Of a DNA stretch of 64,000 nucleotides, positions 35,954-45,673 are shown in pieces (positions within the stretch are counted from its first letter, which is position 1; each line of letters starts with the position of its first letter). Source of the DNA: Acidovorax sp. KKS102 (GTDB lineage: Bacteria > Pseudomonadota > Gammaproteobacteria > Burkholderiales > Burkholderiaceae_C); the NCBI RefSeq assembly GCF_000302535.1, contig NC_018708.1:1488001-1552000 (forward strand). Direction: 5' to 3'. A program made the position numbers and the translations under genes. The notes under the pieces are model-generated. The model was not told the origin of the DNA. It made no database searches and saw only the letters and a list, made by a program, of their open reading frames with translations.

Positions 35954-38071
35954 TCAGGCCAGGGTGCGGACCTGGGGCTCGCGGTCCCACTGGCGGGTTT
36001 GGGCGGCGGCGATGAAGCCCTGCACATCGGCCGGGTCCACCACGCCCGCATCGGGCTCGATGCCACCGGCCTGCAGGATCGCCCGCGTGCCCTTGCAGGC
36101 GGCAATGGCCTTGAGGTGGCCGAACGCGTCGCGGAACCAGTCCACGGCCGCCGCCTCCTTGGCCAGCTGTGCGCCCATGTCGGGCGACAGGATGGAGGCC
36201 ACGGCGTCAAACACCGCCGACGGGGTGCCCGCCAGCTGGCCGTCGGCGGGCAGCAGCGTGCCGTCTTTCAGTACCGCGCCACCCACCTTGGGCGCGACGA
36301 TCTTCACGGTAGCGCCCACCTTCTCCAGCGCCTTGCGCAGGTTGGACACCGAGGTGCCGTTGGAGCCATCGGCCACCAGAATGCCGATGCAGCGGCCCTG
36401 CAGCGTGGGCTTCATGCGGTCGATGATGCGCAGCGCGGGCGACAGGGGCAGTTCCTGCACCGGCTCGGTGGTGGCGGGGGCGGGCGGCAGGGTTTGCAGA
36501 CCCAGGCCGTCGGCCACGCGCTGGGCCAGGTCAGCATCCACATGCAGCAGATGACCGACCACGGCTTCGCGTACATGGGGAGTGCCCACCTTGGACAGCT
36601 CGAACACCAGCGCTGACGCCATGTGCGCCTGCTCCAGCGGGCTCTGGCTGCGGTAGAACATGCGCGCCTGGCTGTAGTGGTCGGCAAAGCTCTCGGGGCG
36701 TACGCGGCCCTTCACCCCGTCGTCGGCCTGGGTCACATGGCGAAAGCCTTGCGCCAGCGAGGCCCGGGGCGTGTCGCCCTGCAGGCTGCTGGGCTCGTAG
36801 TTGACGCGGCCCTTGGGCACCTGCATCTGCATGTGGCCGTCGCGCTGCATGTTGTGGAACGGGCACTTGGGCGCGTTGATGGGGATCTGCGCAAAGTTGG
36901 GCCCGCCCAGGCGGGACAGCTGGGTGTCCAGGTACGAGAACAGGCGGCCCTGCAGCAGCGGGTCGTTGCTGAAGTCAATGCCCGGGGGCACATTCGCGGG
37001 GCAGAACGCCACCTGCTCGGTCTCGGCAAAAAAGTTGTCGGGCCAGCGGTTGAGCACCATGCGGCCGACGGGCTGCAGCTGTACCAGTTCTTCGGGGATG
37101 AGCTTGGTCGGGTCCAGGTGGTCAAAGGGGAAGCGCTGGGCGTCCTCCTCGGTGAACAGCTGCACCGACAGCTCCCACTCGGGGAAGTCGCCCGCCTCGA
37201 TGGACTCGAACAGGTCGCGCCGATGGAAGTCGTTGTCGGCCGACTGCAGCTTGACCGCCTCGTCCCACACGGTGGACTGGATGCCCAGCTTGGGCCGCCA
37301 GTGGAACTTCACAAACGTGCTCTCGCCCGCCGCGTTGAGCAGCCGGAAGCTGTGCACGCCAAAGCCTTCCATCATGCGCAGGCTGCGCGGGATGGTGCGG
37401 TCGCTCATGGCCCACATGATCATGTGCATGCTTTCGGGCATCAGCGAGACAAAGTCCCAGAAGGTGTCGTGCGCGCTGGCGGCCTGCGGAAAGCCCCGGT
37501 CGGGCTCCATCTTCACGGCGTGTACCAGGTCCGGGAATTTCATTGCGTCCTGAATGAAGAACACGGGGATGTTGTTGCCCACCAGGTCCCAGTTGCCTTC
37601 GGGCGTGTAGAACTTGACGGCAAAGCCGCGCACATCGCGCGGTGTGTCCACCGAGCCCGCGCCACCGGCCACGGTGGAAAAGCGGGTGAACACAGGGGTC
37701 TGCACCCCTAGCTCGGTCAGCACCTTGGCGGTGGTGTACTTTTTGAGCGAGTGCGTGAGTTCAAAGAAGCCATGGGCCGCTGTGCCCCGTGCATGCACGA
37801 TGCGCTCGGGAATGCGTTCATGGTCAAAGTGGGTGATCTTCTCGCGCAGGATGAAGTCTTCCAGCAGCGCCGGGCCGCGCGGCCCCGCGCGCAGCGAGTT
37901 CTGGTTGTCGGCGACCGGAATGCCCTGCTGTGTGGTCAATACCGGGTGCTTGCCGCGAGCCTGTTGCTGCAGTTCGCCCGCATTGCCGCGAAAGTTGTCG
38001 GACTGGGTGGAAGAGGGCAGGGCAGGCGGCGATTTGTGGGCCGCGCTGCGCGAGGTAGGGGGTCGTGCCAT
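35954..38071 (-). CDS. katE: Large-subunit catalase HPII type
   Basis: Decomposes hydrogen peroxide. 705 residues, close to HPII (753), so it has the extra C-terminal flavodoxin-like domain (from about 560: [17 protein letters not shown]). Heme-pocket motifs are [16 protein letters not shown] with the distal His about residue 93, [14 protein letters not shown], and [20 protein letters not shown] with the proximal Tyr. The ATG at 38071 follows a good site, CAGGAGCGCCC. The N-terminal 35 residues are low-complexity and basic. It is upstream of the ferritin-like gene in the same operon and divergent from the macroglobulin gene over about 200 bp. Confidence 0.95.
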   Translation of the reverse strand: MARPPTSRSAAHKSPPALPSSTQSDNFRGNAGELQQQARGKHPVLTTQQGIPVADNQNSLRAGPRGPALLEDFILREKITHFDHERIPERIVHARGTAAHGFFELTHSLKKYTTAKVLTELGVQTPVFTRFSTVAGGAGSVDTPRDVRGFAVKFYTPEGNWDLVGNNIPVFFIQDAMKFPDLVHAVKMEPDRGFPQAASAHDTFWDFVSLMPESMHMIMWAMSDRTIPRSLRMMEGFGVHSFRLLNAAGESTFVKFHWRPKLGIQSTVWDEAVKLQSADNDFHRRDLFESIEAGDFPEWELSVQLFTEEDAQRFPFDHLDPTKLIPEELVQLQPVGRMVLNRWPDNFFAETEQVAFCPANVPPGIDFSNDPLLQGRLFSYLDTQLSRLGGPNFAQIPINAPKCPFHNMQRDGHMQMQVPKGRVNYEPSSLQGDTPRASLAQGFRHVTQADDGVKGRVRPESFADHYSQARMFYRSQSPLEQAHMASALVFELSKVGTPHVREAVVGHLLHVDADLAQRVADGLGLQTLPPAPATTEPVQELPLSPALRIIDRMKPTLQGRCIGILVADGSNGTSVSNLRKALEKVGATVKIVAPKVGGAVLKDGTLLPADGQLAGTPSAVFDAVASILSPDMGAQLAKEAAAVDWFRDAFGHLKAIAACKGTRAILQAGGIEPDAGVVDPADVQGFIAAAQTRQWDREPQVRTLA

Positions 38072-38274
38072 GGGCGCTCCTGAGGGTGCGTGGGGTAAAA
38101 CGAAGCCGTTATCTTTGGGCGCTGAGCAGGGGCAGCGGGTAGGACATGGCCCCATCGGCACGTCGTCATGCACAGGAGATGCCCATGGGCCCGCTCGATA
38201 CGTAAGTGCTTGCAACACACACCCGCGCGACATGGCACTTTGTTACGCTTGCCGGTTCCTTCGGAGGGGATAGC

Positions 38275-41200
38275 GTGAACGCAAAAAAATGGATGTTGGC
38301 CGCCAGTCTGTCTCTGGTGGCCTGGGGGGCGCAGGCCCTGCAGATCACCAGCTTCTCGCCCCAGGGCGAGGTGGCGCGCGTGCGCCAGGTGGTGGCCAAG
38401 TTCGATAGCGCTGCGGTCAATTTCGGCGACCCCAAGGCGCCCGCGCCGCTGAGCCTGAGCTGCAGCGACGCCAGCGTCACCAAGGGCACGGGCCGCTGGA
38501 CCGGCGAGCGCGAGTGGGTGTTTGACTTCGAGCGCGACCTGCCGCCGGGCGTGCGATGCACAGCCAGCGTCAAGCCAGGCTTCAAATCGGCCGCTGGCGC
38601 AGAGCTGACGGGCGCCAAGAGCTATCAGTTCAATAGCGGCGGGCCGTTTGTGCAGAACCTCCGCCCCAGCACCTACGAGCAGATCGACGAGGAGCAGTTC
38701 TTTGTGCTGTTCCTCAACGGCGCCGCCACCACGGCCAGCGTGCAGGCCAACGTGTGGTGCACGGCCGAAGGCGTGGGCGAGCGCATCCCCGTGCGCCTGA
38801 TCGAAGGAGCCCAGCGCGCCGAGATCCTCAAGGGCCTGGGGCTTGAGAAAGACGCCGCACGCGATCCCTTGTCGTTTGCCACGCTGGCCTGCAACCGCCG
38901 GTTCACCTCCGGCTCGCGCATGCAGATCGTGTTCGGCAAGGGTGTGGCAACGCCCAGCGGCGTGGCCAACACGGTGGAAAAGCGCTTCGATTTCAAGGTG
39001 CGCGAGCCGTTCTCGGCCGAGTTCAACTGCGAGCGTGAAAACGCCCAGGCGGCTTGCCTGCCCATCCGGCCGATGATGCTGTCGTTCAATGCGCCTGTGC
39101 CGCGCAAGCTGGCCGCAGCCATTCGCCTCAAGTCCGCCAAGGAAACCCTCAAGCCCCAGATCGACGGCGGCGCAGAAGGCGCCCAGGCCGATGCCCTGGT
39201 CAACAGCCTGCAGTTCAACGCGCCGCTGGCCGAGAACACGGCCTTCACCATCGAGCTGCCCAAGGACTTCAAGGACGCCTCGGGCCGCCCGTTGCGCAAT
39301 GCGGACAACTTCCCGCTCAAGGTGTCTACCGGTGGCATGCCGCCGCTGGCCAAGTTTGCGGCGGCGCCGTTTGGCATCGTGGAGCGTTTTGCCGAAGGCC
39401 CCGCATCGGACAACCCGCCTGCGCTGCTGCCCGTGACGCTGCGCAACGTGGAGGCTGCCCTGCGTGTGCAGGGCCTGCAGGCGGGCACCGCCACAGCCAG
39501 CGCGCCAGCGGGCAAGGTGAGCACGCTAAAGCCCCGCACCGACGCGGACATCATTGCCTGGTTCCGAAAGGTGCAGCGCTACGACAACTATGTGGTGAAC
39601 CGCAAGCAGGCGCGCCAGGACGTGACCGGCCCTCTGCCCAAGGTGCTGGATGACGAAAAGGAGTACGTGCAGTCGCGCATGCTGTCGCTGCTGGCGGGCA
39701 AGGGCGGCGTCAAGACGCTTCAGCTCCCCAAGCCCGCGAGCAACGACCCGCGTCCGTTCGAGGTGGTGGGCATTCCGCTCACGCCCGGCTTCCATGTGGT
39801 GGAGATCGCGTCGCAAAAGCTCGGCGCCTCGCTGCTGGACGACCGCCATGGCGAAGGCCGCACGATGTACGTGCGCACCTCGGCGCTGGTGACCAACCTG
39901 GGGGTGCATTTCAAGCTCGGCCGCGAAAACGCCATGGCCTGGGTCACCACGCTGGACAAGGGCCAGCCCGTGCAGGGCGCCACAGTGCGCGTGTCGGACT
40001 GCCGGGGCAACGAACTGGCCAACGCCACCACCGATGCCCAGGGCATAGCCCGCATCGAAGGGCTCTCGCCCGAGCCGCCGGGCTGCAATTCCAATTCTGA
40101 GGACGAGGTCGGCCAGTCGTACTTTGTGAGCGCCCGCCACAAGGGGGGCGATGGCGTCGAGGACATGGCCTTCACCTGGAGCGACTGGCAGCGCGGCATC
40201 GAGCCCTGGCGCTTCAATGTGCCCACCAGCCGGTCTCCATCGCCGGACGAGCGCGCCCACACGATCTTTGACCGCACGCTGTTCCGCGCAGGCGAAACCG
40301 TGTCGATGAAACACCTGCTGCGCGCCGAAACACGCCAGGGCTTTGCCCTGCCGGGGTCGCGTCCCGACACCCTCGTCATCACCCACCTGGGCAGCGGCCA
40401 GCAGTTCACCCAGCCCCTGGTGTGGCGTGGCACGGCCACGGGGGGGCTCAGCGCGCAAAGCACCTTTGCCATTCCGCCCGCCGCCAAGCTGGGCGTGTAC
40501 CAGGTTGAACTGGCGGGCAATGGCACGATGAACGGCAACATTGCGTCGGGCTCGTTCCGGGTGGAGGAGTTCCGCCTGCCGGTGTTGGAGGGGCGCATTG
40601 CCCCGGTCGATAAAAAGGCGCTGGTGCGTGTGCGCTCGGTGCCCACCGACGTGCAGATCAACTACGTGGCCGGTGGTGGCGCAGCCAACCTGCCGGTGCG
40701 CGTGTCAGCCCTGGTGCGCGGCAAGTCCCTGGAGTTCAGCGACTACGACACCTTCCGCTTCAGCCCGTCGCGCAAGCGCGAGCAGAGCAATGCCAACAGC
40801 GACGACGAAGAGGCCTCCGCCAGCCAGGACGCGCGCGTGATTGCCGACAAGCTGCCGCTCACGCTGGACAAGAACGGTGCGGGCAAGGTCACCATCGACA
40901 ACGTGCCCCAGTCGCGCCAGCCGCAGGAGCTGCTGCTGGAGGCCACCTATGCCGACCCCAATGGCGAGGTGCAGACCCTGCGCAGCACGCAGACGCTGTG
41001 GCCCGCCGGGGTGGTCGCGGGCATCAAGACCGAAGGCTGGGTGTCTGCGCGCCAGAAGATTCGCTTCCAGGCGCTGGCGCTGCAGCACAACGGCAAGCCG
41101 GCGGCCGACACCTCGCTGCAGGTGCAGGCGGTGGCACGCATCACCACCACCACGCGCAAGCGCATGGTGGGCGGCTTCTACAGCTACGACAACCAGACCG

Positions 41201-44200
41201 AAACCAAAGACCTGGGCACGCTGTGCACCGGCAAGAGCGACGCGCGCGGCCTGCTGCTGTGCGAGGCCAAGCTCGACGAGGCGGGCGAGGTGGAGCTGGT
41301 GGCCACGGCCACCGACAAGGACGGCAACACCAGCGTGGCCGCGTCGTCGGTATGGGTGACGCGCCAGGGCGAGCTGTGGTTTGGCGGCGAAGACCACGAC
41401 CGCATCGACCTGCTGGCCGAGAAGAAGAGCTACCAGCCCGGCGAGACCGCCAAGTTCCAGGTGCGCATGCCGTTCCGCTTTGCCACGGCCCTGGTGGCGG
41501 TGGAGCGCGAGGGCATCATCGACACGCAGGTGGTGCAGCTCAACGGCCAGGACCCCACGGTGAGCCTGAAGGTTCAGCCCGACTGGGGACCCAATGTGTA
41601 CGTGAGCGTGCTGGCCCTGCGCGGCCGCCTGCGCGAGGTGCCGTGGTACAGCTTCTTCACCTGGGGCTTCAAGGCGCCGCGCGAGTGGTGGAACTCGTTC
41701 TGGTACGAAGGCAAGGAATACCAGGCGCCCACGGCGCTGGTGGATCTGTCCAAGCCCGCCTACCGCCTGGGCGTGGCCGAAATCCGCGTGGGCACGCAGG
41801 CCCACCAGATCGATGTGAAGGTGCAGGCCGACAAGGAGAGCTATGCCGTGCGCGGCAAGGCCCAGGTCACCATCACCGCCACGCTGCCGGGCGGCAAGCC
41901 CGCCGCCAATGCCGAAGTGGCCTTGGCCGCTGTGGACCAGGCCCTGCTGGAGCTGATGCCCAACAGCAGCTGGAACCTGCTCGAAGCCATGCTGCAGCGC
42001 CGCAGCTGGGGCGTGGAGACATCGACCGCGCAGATGGAAATCATCGGCCGGCGCCACTACGGCAAGAAGGCTGTGCCCGCTGGCGGCGGTGGGGGCAAGT
42101 CGCCCACGCGCGAGCTGCTGGACACCCTGCTGCTGTGGGAGCCCGCGCTCAAACTCGACGCCAACGGCCAGGCCAAGGTGACCGTGCCGCTCAACGACGC
42201 ACTGACCACCTTCAAGATCGTGGCGGTGGCCGATGCCTCCACGGGGCTGTTTGGCACCGGCAGCACCAGCATCCGCGCCACGCAGGACCTGCAGATCATC
42301 AGCGGCCTGCCGCCGCTGGTGCGTGAGGACGACCAGTTCCGCGCGCAGATCACGCTGCGCAACACCACCAAGACCGCCATGAAGGTCGAGGTGGCGCCGC
42401 GCGCCACGCTGCTGGAGCTGAAGCCGCAGACCATCGACATCCCGGCCGGAGAGGCACGTGAGGTGGCCTGGGACGTGACCGCCCCCGCGCAGCTGGCGCA
42501 AACGCGCGCCGAGGCCATCCTGTGGGAGATCGAAGCCAAGGACCAGGTCAGCGGCGCCCGCGACGCCCTCAAGGCCCGCCAGCGCATCGTGCAGGCGGTG
42601 CCGCTCACGGTGCAGCAGGCCACGCTGGTGCAGGTGGACGGTAGCTACAACCTCGACGTGAACCCCCCCGCCGACGCATTGCCCGGCCGGGGCGGCCTCA
42701 AGATGTCGCTGCAGCCCAAGCTGGCCGAAGGCCTGCCCGGCGTGCGCGACTGGTGGGCCCGCTACCCGTTTGCCTGCCTGGAGCAAAAGACCAGCAAGGC
42801 CGTGGGTCTGCGCGACGGCGCGCTGTGGCAGACCGTGGTGGCGCAGTTGCCCACCTACCTCGACAGCGATGGCCTGGCCAATTACTTCCCGCCGCGCGAC
42901 GGCGATGCCAACCGGGGCAGCGACACCCTCACGGCCTATGTGCTGGCCGCCACGCACGAGGCCGCCAGCATCAACCCCGCGTTTGCCCTGCCCGACGAAG
43001 CCCGCGCGCCCATGGAGCGTGGCCTGATCGCGTTTGTGGAAGGCCGCATCCAACGCAACTTCTGGAGCCCGCGCAAGGACCTGGACATGCGCAAGGTGGC
43101 CGCGCTCGAAGCGCTGTCGCGCTACGGCAAGGCCCAGGGCCGCATGGTGAGCAGCATCACCATCGCGCCCAACCAGTGGCCCACCCACACGGTGATCGAC
43201 TGGGTGAATGTGCTCAAGCGCGTGGCCGATGTGCCCGAGCGCGACAAGCGCCTGGCCGAGGCGATGCAGATCCTGCGCGGCCGCCTGTCGTTCCAGGGCA
43301 CCAAGCTCATATTCAGCAACGAACAGGACGACTACTGGTGGTGGCTGATGCAGAACGGCGACGTGAACACCGCCCGCCTGATGCTGGCCGTGATGGACGA
43401 CCCGGCCTGGAAGGACGACATGGGCCGTCTGGCCAACGGCTTCATCAGCCGCCAGCAGGCGGGCGCCTGGCACACCACCACGGCCAACCTGTGGGGCGGC
43501 CTGGCGCTGGAAAAATTCAGCGCCAAGTTCGAGGCCACACCGGTGTCGGGCACCACCAAGGCCAGCATGGGTGGCAACACCGCCAGCGTGGACTGGAGCA
43601 AGGTCGATCGCGTGAAGGCATCGGACGCCACCGGCGCTCCCAACCAGATCACCTGGTTTGGCGCGCCCGCATCGCCCGGCAACCTGAAGAACAACGGCAT
43701 GTTCCTGCCCTGGAGCAAAGCCGGTGGCAAGGAGCAGCTGGCCGTCACGCACCAGGGCCCGGGCAAGCCGTGGCTCACGCTGCAGTCGGTGGCGGCCATC
43801 GATCTCAAGGCGCCGTTCGCGGCGGGCTATGCGATCAAGAAGACCATCACCCCGGTGGAGCAGGCCAACAAGTCGCTGCCCGCCGGCCAGTACACACGCG
43901 GCGACGTGCTGCGCGTGACGCTGGAGGTCAACGCCACGGCCGACATGACCTGGGTGGCCATCACCGACCCCATCCCGGGCGGGGCCACCATTTTGGGCAG
44001 CGGCCTGGGTCGCGACTCCGAGATCGCCACGCAGGGCGAAAAGAAGACCGGGGCGGGCTGGCCCGCGTTCGAGGAGCGCAGCTTCGAGTCCTTCCGCAGC
44101 TACTACGAGTACCTGCCCAAGGGCACCGTCAAGATGGAGTACACGGTGCGCCTGAACAACGCGGGCGACTTTGCGCTGCCACCGAGCCGCGTCGAGGCCA

Positions 44201-44265
44201 TGTATGCGCCCGAGATGTTTGGTGAACTGCCCAACGCCCGGGTGAAGGTGCAGGTGGCCAAATAG
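38275..44265 (+). CDS. Alpha-2-macroglobulin family protein with CLEQ thioester
   Basis: 1996 residues, the periplasmic/outer-surface protease trap family (YfhM/ECAM-like). Signal peptide MNAKKWMLAASLSLVAWGAQ ends at ALQ; no lipobox, so it is not a lipoprotein as in E. coli YfhM. The GTG at 38275 has a strong site (GGAGGGG, 6-8 nt away). The thioester motif is CLEQ at 1501-1504 within RYPFACLEQKTSKAVG, so it should be able to form the Cys-Gln thioester and capture proteases. MG domains precede it; TFKIVAVADASTG is the usual domain before it. The gene lies near pbpC (1.4 kb downstream), the conserved A2M/PBP1C pairing, with two unexpected genes in between. Confidence 0.92.
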   Translation: MNAKKWMLAASLSLVAWGAQALQITSFSPQGEVARVRQVVAKFDSAAVNFGDPKAPAPLSLSCSDASVTKGTGRWTGEREWVFDFERDLPPGVRCTASVKPGFKSAAGAELTGAKSYQFNSGGPFVQNLRPSTYEQIDEEQFFVLFLNGAATTASVQANVWCTAEGVGERIPVRLIEGAQRAEILKGLGLEKDAARDPLSFATLACNRRFTSGSRMQIVFGKGVATPSGVANTVEKRFDFKVREPFSAEFNCERENAQAACLPIRPMMLSFNAPVPRKLAAAIRLKSAKETLKPQIDGGAEGAQADALVNSLQFNAPLAENTAFTIELPKDFKDASGRPLRNADNFPLKVSTGGMPPLAKFAAAPFGIVERFAEGPASDNPPALLPVTLRNVEAALRVQGLQAGTATASAPAGKVSTLKPRTDADIIAWFRKVQRYDNYVVNRKQARQDVTGPLPKVLDDEKEYVQSRMLSLLAGKGGVKTLQLPKPASNDPRPFEVVGIPLTPGFHVVEIASQKLGASLLDDRHGEGRTMYVRTSALVTNLGVHFKLGRENAMAWVTTLDKGQPVQGATVRVSDCRGNELANATTDAQGIARIEGLSPEPPGCNSNSEDEVGQSYFVSARHKGGDGVEDMAFTWSDWQRGIEPWRFNVPTSRSPSPDERAHTIFDRTLFRAGETVSMKHLLRAETRQGFALPGSRPDTLVITHLGSGQQFTQPLVWRGTATGGLSAQSTFAIPPAAKLGVYQVELAGNGTMNGNIASGSFRVEEFRLPVLEGRIAPVDKKALVRVRSVPTDVQINYVAGGGAANLPVRVSALVRGKSLEFSDYDTFRFSPSRKREQSNANSDDEEASASQDARVIADKLPLTLDKNGAGKVTIDNVPQSRQPQELLLEATYADPNGEVQTLRSTQTLWPAGVVAGIKTEGWVSARQKIRFQALALQHNGKPAADTSLQVQAVARITTTTRKRMVGGFYSYDNQTETKDLGTLCTGKSDARGLLLCEAKLDEAGEVELVATATDKDGNTSVAASSVWVTRQGELWFGGEDHDRIDLLAEKKSYQPGETAKFQVRMPFRFATALVAVEREGIIDTQVVQLNGQDPTVSLKVQPDWGPNVYVSVLALRGRLREVPWYSFFTWGFKAPREWWNSFWYEGKEYQAPTALVDLSKPAYRLGVAEIRVGTQAHQIDVKVQADKESYAVRGKAQVTITATLPGGKPAANAEVALAAVDQALLELMPNSSWNLLEAMLQRRSWGVETSTAQMEIIGRRHYGKKAVPAGGGGGKSPTRELLDTLLLWEPALKLDANGQAKVTVPLNDALTTFKIVAVADASTGLFGTGSTSIRATQDLQIISGLPPLVREDDQFRAQITLRNTTKTAMKVEVAPRATLLELKPQTIDIPAGEAREVAWDVTAPAQLAQTRAEAILWEIEAKDQVSGARDALKARQRIVQAVPLTVQQATLVQVDGSYNLDVNPPADALPGRGGLKMSLQPKLAEGLPGVRDWWARYPFACLEQKTSKAVGLRDGALWQTVVAQLPTYLDSDGLANYFPPRDGDANRGSDTLTAYVLAATHEAASINPAFALPDEARAPMERGLIAFVEGRIQRNFWSPRKDLDMRKVAALEALSRYGKAQGRMVSSITIAPNQWPTHTVIDWVNVLKRVADVPERDKRLAEAMQILRGRLSFQGTKLIFSNEQDDYWWWLMQNGDVNTARLMLAVMDDPAWKDDMGRLANGFISRQQAGAWHTTTANLWGGLALEKFSAKFEATPVSGTTKASMGGNTASVDWSKVDRVKASDATGAPNQITWFGAPASPGNLKNNGMFLPWSKAGGKEQLAVTHQGPGKPWLTLQSVAAIDLKAPFAAGYAIKKTITPVEQANKSLPAGQYTRGDVLRVTLEVNATADMTWVAITDPIPGGATILGSGLGRDSEIATQGEKKTGAGWPAFEERSFESFRSYYEYLPKGTVKMEYTVRLNNAGDFALPPSRVEAMYAPEMFGELPNARVKVQVAK

Positions 44266-44352
44266 GCTGCTACGTCGCAACACCCTGACGCCTTAACACC
44301 CTAGCGCCGCCATGCACCGCCTTGCCCATCGCCCACCCCAGGCCTTCATGCC

Positions 44353-44721
44353 ATGAGCCTCAGCGTCTTTCTGGAGCTGCGGTTCTGGCTGCTGGTGGGG
44401 TTCTCGCTGGTGCTGCCGGTGGGCATCTATGCGCTGCTGCTGGTCACCCGGTCGATCTCGCGCTGGGCGGTGCTGGGGTTTGGGGTGGCGCTGGTGCTCA
44501 TTGCGGGCGTGGATGTGTACCTGCTGCAGTCCATCGCCGCGCAGGCCAAGAGCACGCCGTCGCTGGCCGACGATGCGTGGTTCAGTTCCGAGCTGACGAT
44601 TGCGCTGTACCTGCTGCCGGTGGTGTTCGGCGGCATCGGCGTCAACCTGATCTCGCACGTGCTGCTGCGCCACCTGACCGAGGCCGAGGGGCGGTTTGAC
44701 CGTGAGCACTCCGATCGTTGA
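44353..44721 (+). CDS. Small three-helix membrane protein
   Basis: 122 residues with three predicted transmembrane helices (about 8-30, 37-58, 80-104) and a short charged tail TEAEGRFDREHSDR. No family is recognised. It lies between the macroglobulin and methylglyoxal-synthase-like genes, 87 nt after the first and 55 nt before the second, in the same direction, so co-transcription is likely. The ATG at 44353 is the first in a frame that stays hydrophobic. Confidence 0.6.
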   Translation: MSLSVFLELRFWLLVGFSLVLPVGIYALLLVTRSISRWAVLGFGVALVLIAGVDVYLLQSIAAQAKSTPSLADDAWFSSELTIALYLLPVVFGGIGVNLISHVLLRHLTEAEGRFDREHSDR

Positions 44722-44776
44722 GTCGTGAGGCGCTTACGATGTTCAGATCCCTTCGTTTTCAGAAAGTCAACCTGCC

Positions 44777-45646
44777 ATGATCCTGGGTCTCGCTGCCAAC
44801 CGCTTGCACCACCACACCGAAGATGCGGCGCTCTTTTCCTGGCTGCGCGCCTGCGAGGCGGGCATCCGGGAACTTCAGCTGGGGCTGCACGCCGTGGGTC
44901 GCACGCACGATGCCATCGTCGCTGCGGGCATGCTGCAGGGGTACCGCCCGCTGGTGCGCTATCCCTACGGGCGCGACGGTGGGCTGATGAAAGTGGTGGC
45001 AGAGGTGGTGGGCATGGGGGAAGGGCGCACGCTCGACGGCGCGATTTACCTCACCGACCCCGTGGACTCTTCTTCCATCTTTCCCGAGGCGCTGGCCCTC
45101 AAGCGGCAGTGCGTGATCCATGGCAAGCCGTTTCTCTCCACCGTGGCCAGCGCACGCGACTGGATCGAGATGGAGCGCATCCACGCCGGGTTGCCGCCCG
45201 ATCCGCAGGCCGACCGGTTTCATGACCATGGCACCCAGACGCTGGCCCTGATTGCGCACGACGCGTGCAAGCAGGCCATGCTCGACTTTGCGGATCGCAA
45301 CTTTGATGTGCTGTCGCAGTTTCGCCATCGGGTGGCCACCGGCACCACGGGCCAGCGACTGAACGCCCTGGCGTGGAGCAAGGGCTGGCCCGAAGGGCAG
45401 CCCTGGGTGCAGCGCTTCAACAGTGGGCCGCTGGGTGGCGACGCGCAGATTGCCGACCTGGTGCTGGAGCGCCGTTGCCACCGGGCTGTTTTCTTTGAGG
45501 ACCCGCATGTGGCGCGCCAGCACGAGGCTGACATCCAGCTGCTGGAGCGTGCCGTGACCACCGCCACGCACGATGCGGTGTGTGTCACCGTGCCGGCCGT
45601 GGCGCAGCGCTGGTGCGACGCCGTGCGCCTGCGCGCGGCGCGCTGA
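44777..45646 (+). CDS. Methylglyoxal-synthase-like protein with duplicated MGS domain
   Basis: 289 residues, about twice the 150 of MgsA. The C-terminal half (about 152-285) has the full active site of methylglyoxal synthase: IAHDACK (His161, Asp162), ATGTTGQ, SGPLGGDAQIA (Asp222), FFEDP (Asp242) and RQHEADI (His249, Asp252). It should convert dihydroxyacetone phosphate to methylglyoxal. The N-terminal half (about 1-135) is a second MGS-like domain with DGGLMKVVAEVVG and YLTDPVDSSSIFPEALALKR, but without the His-Asp pair, so it is probably non-catalytic. Its last base group ATG overlaps no gene; pbpC starts 27 nt later. Confidence 0.8.
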   Translation: MILGLAANRLHHHTEDAALFSWLRACEAGIRELQLGLHAVGRTHDAIVAAGMLQGYRPLVRYPYGRDGGLMKVVAEVVGMGEGRTLDGAIYLTDPVDSSSIFPEALALKRQCVIHGKPFLSTVASARDWIEMERIHAGLPPDPQADRFHDHGTQTLALIAHDACKQAMLDFADRNFDVLSQFRHRVATGTTGQRLNALAWSKGWPEGQPWVQRFNSGPLGGDAQIADLVLERRCHRAVFFEDPHVARQHEADIQLLERAVTTATHDAVCVTVPAVAQRWCDAVRLRAAR

Positions 45647-45673
45647 TGGCGCTTTTTTTATCTCTGCGCGTTT

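Noticed and set aside
40705-44283. Very long open frame on the minus strand opposite the macroglobulin gene (about 1190 codons)
   Set aside because: It is the shadow of strong GC3 bias in the + strand gene; its product is Leu/Ala/Gly/His-rich with no domain, and the + strand gene has clear motifs.
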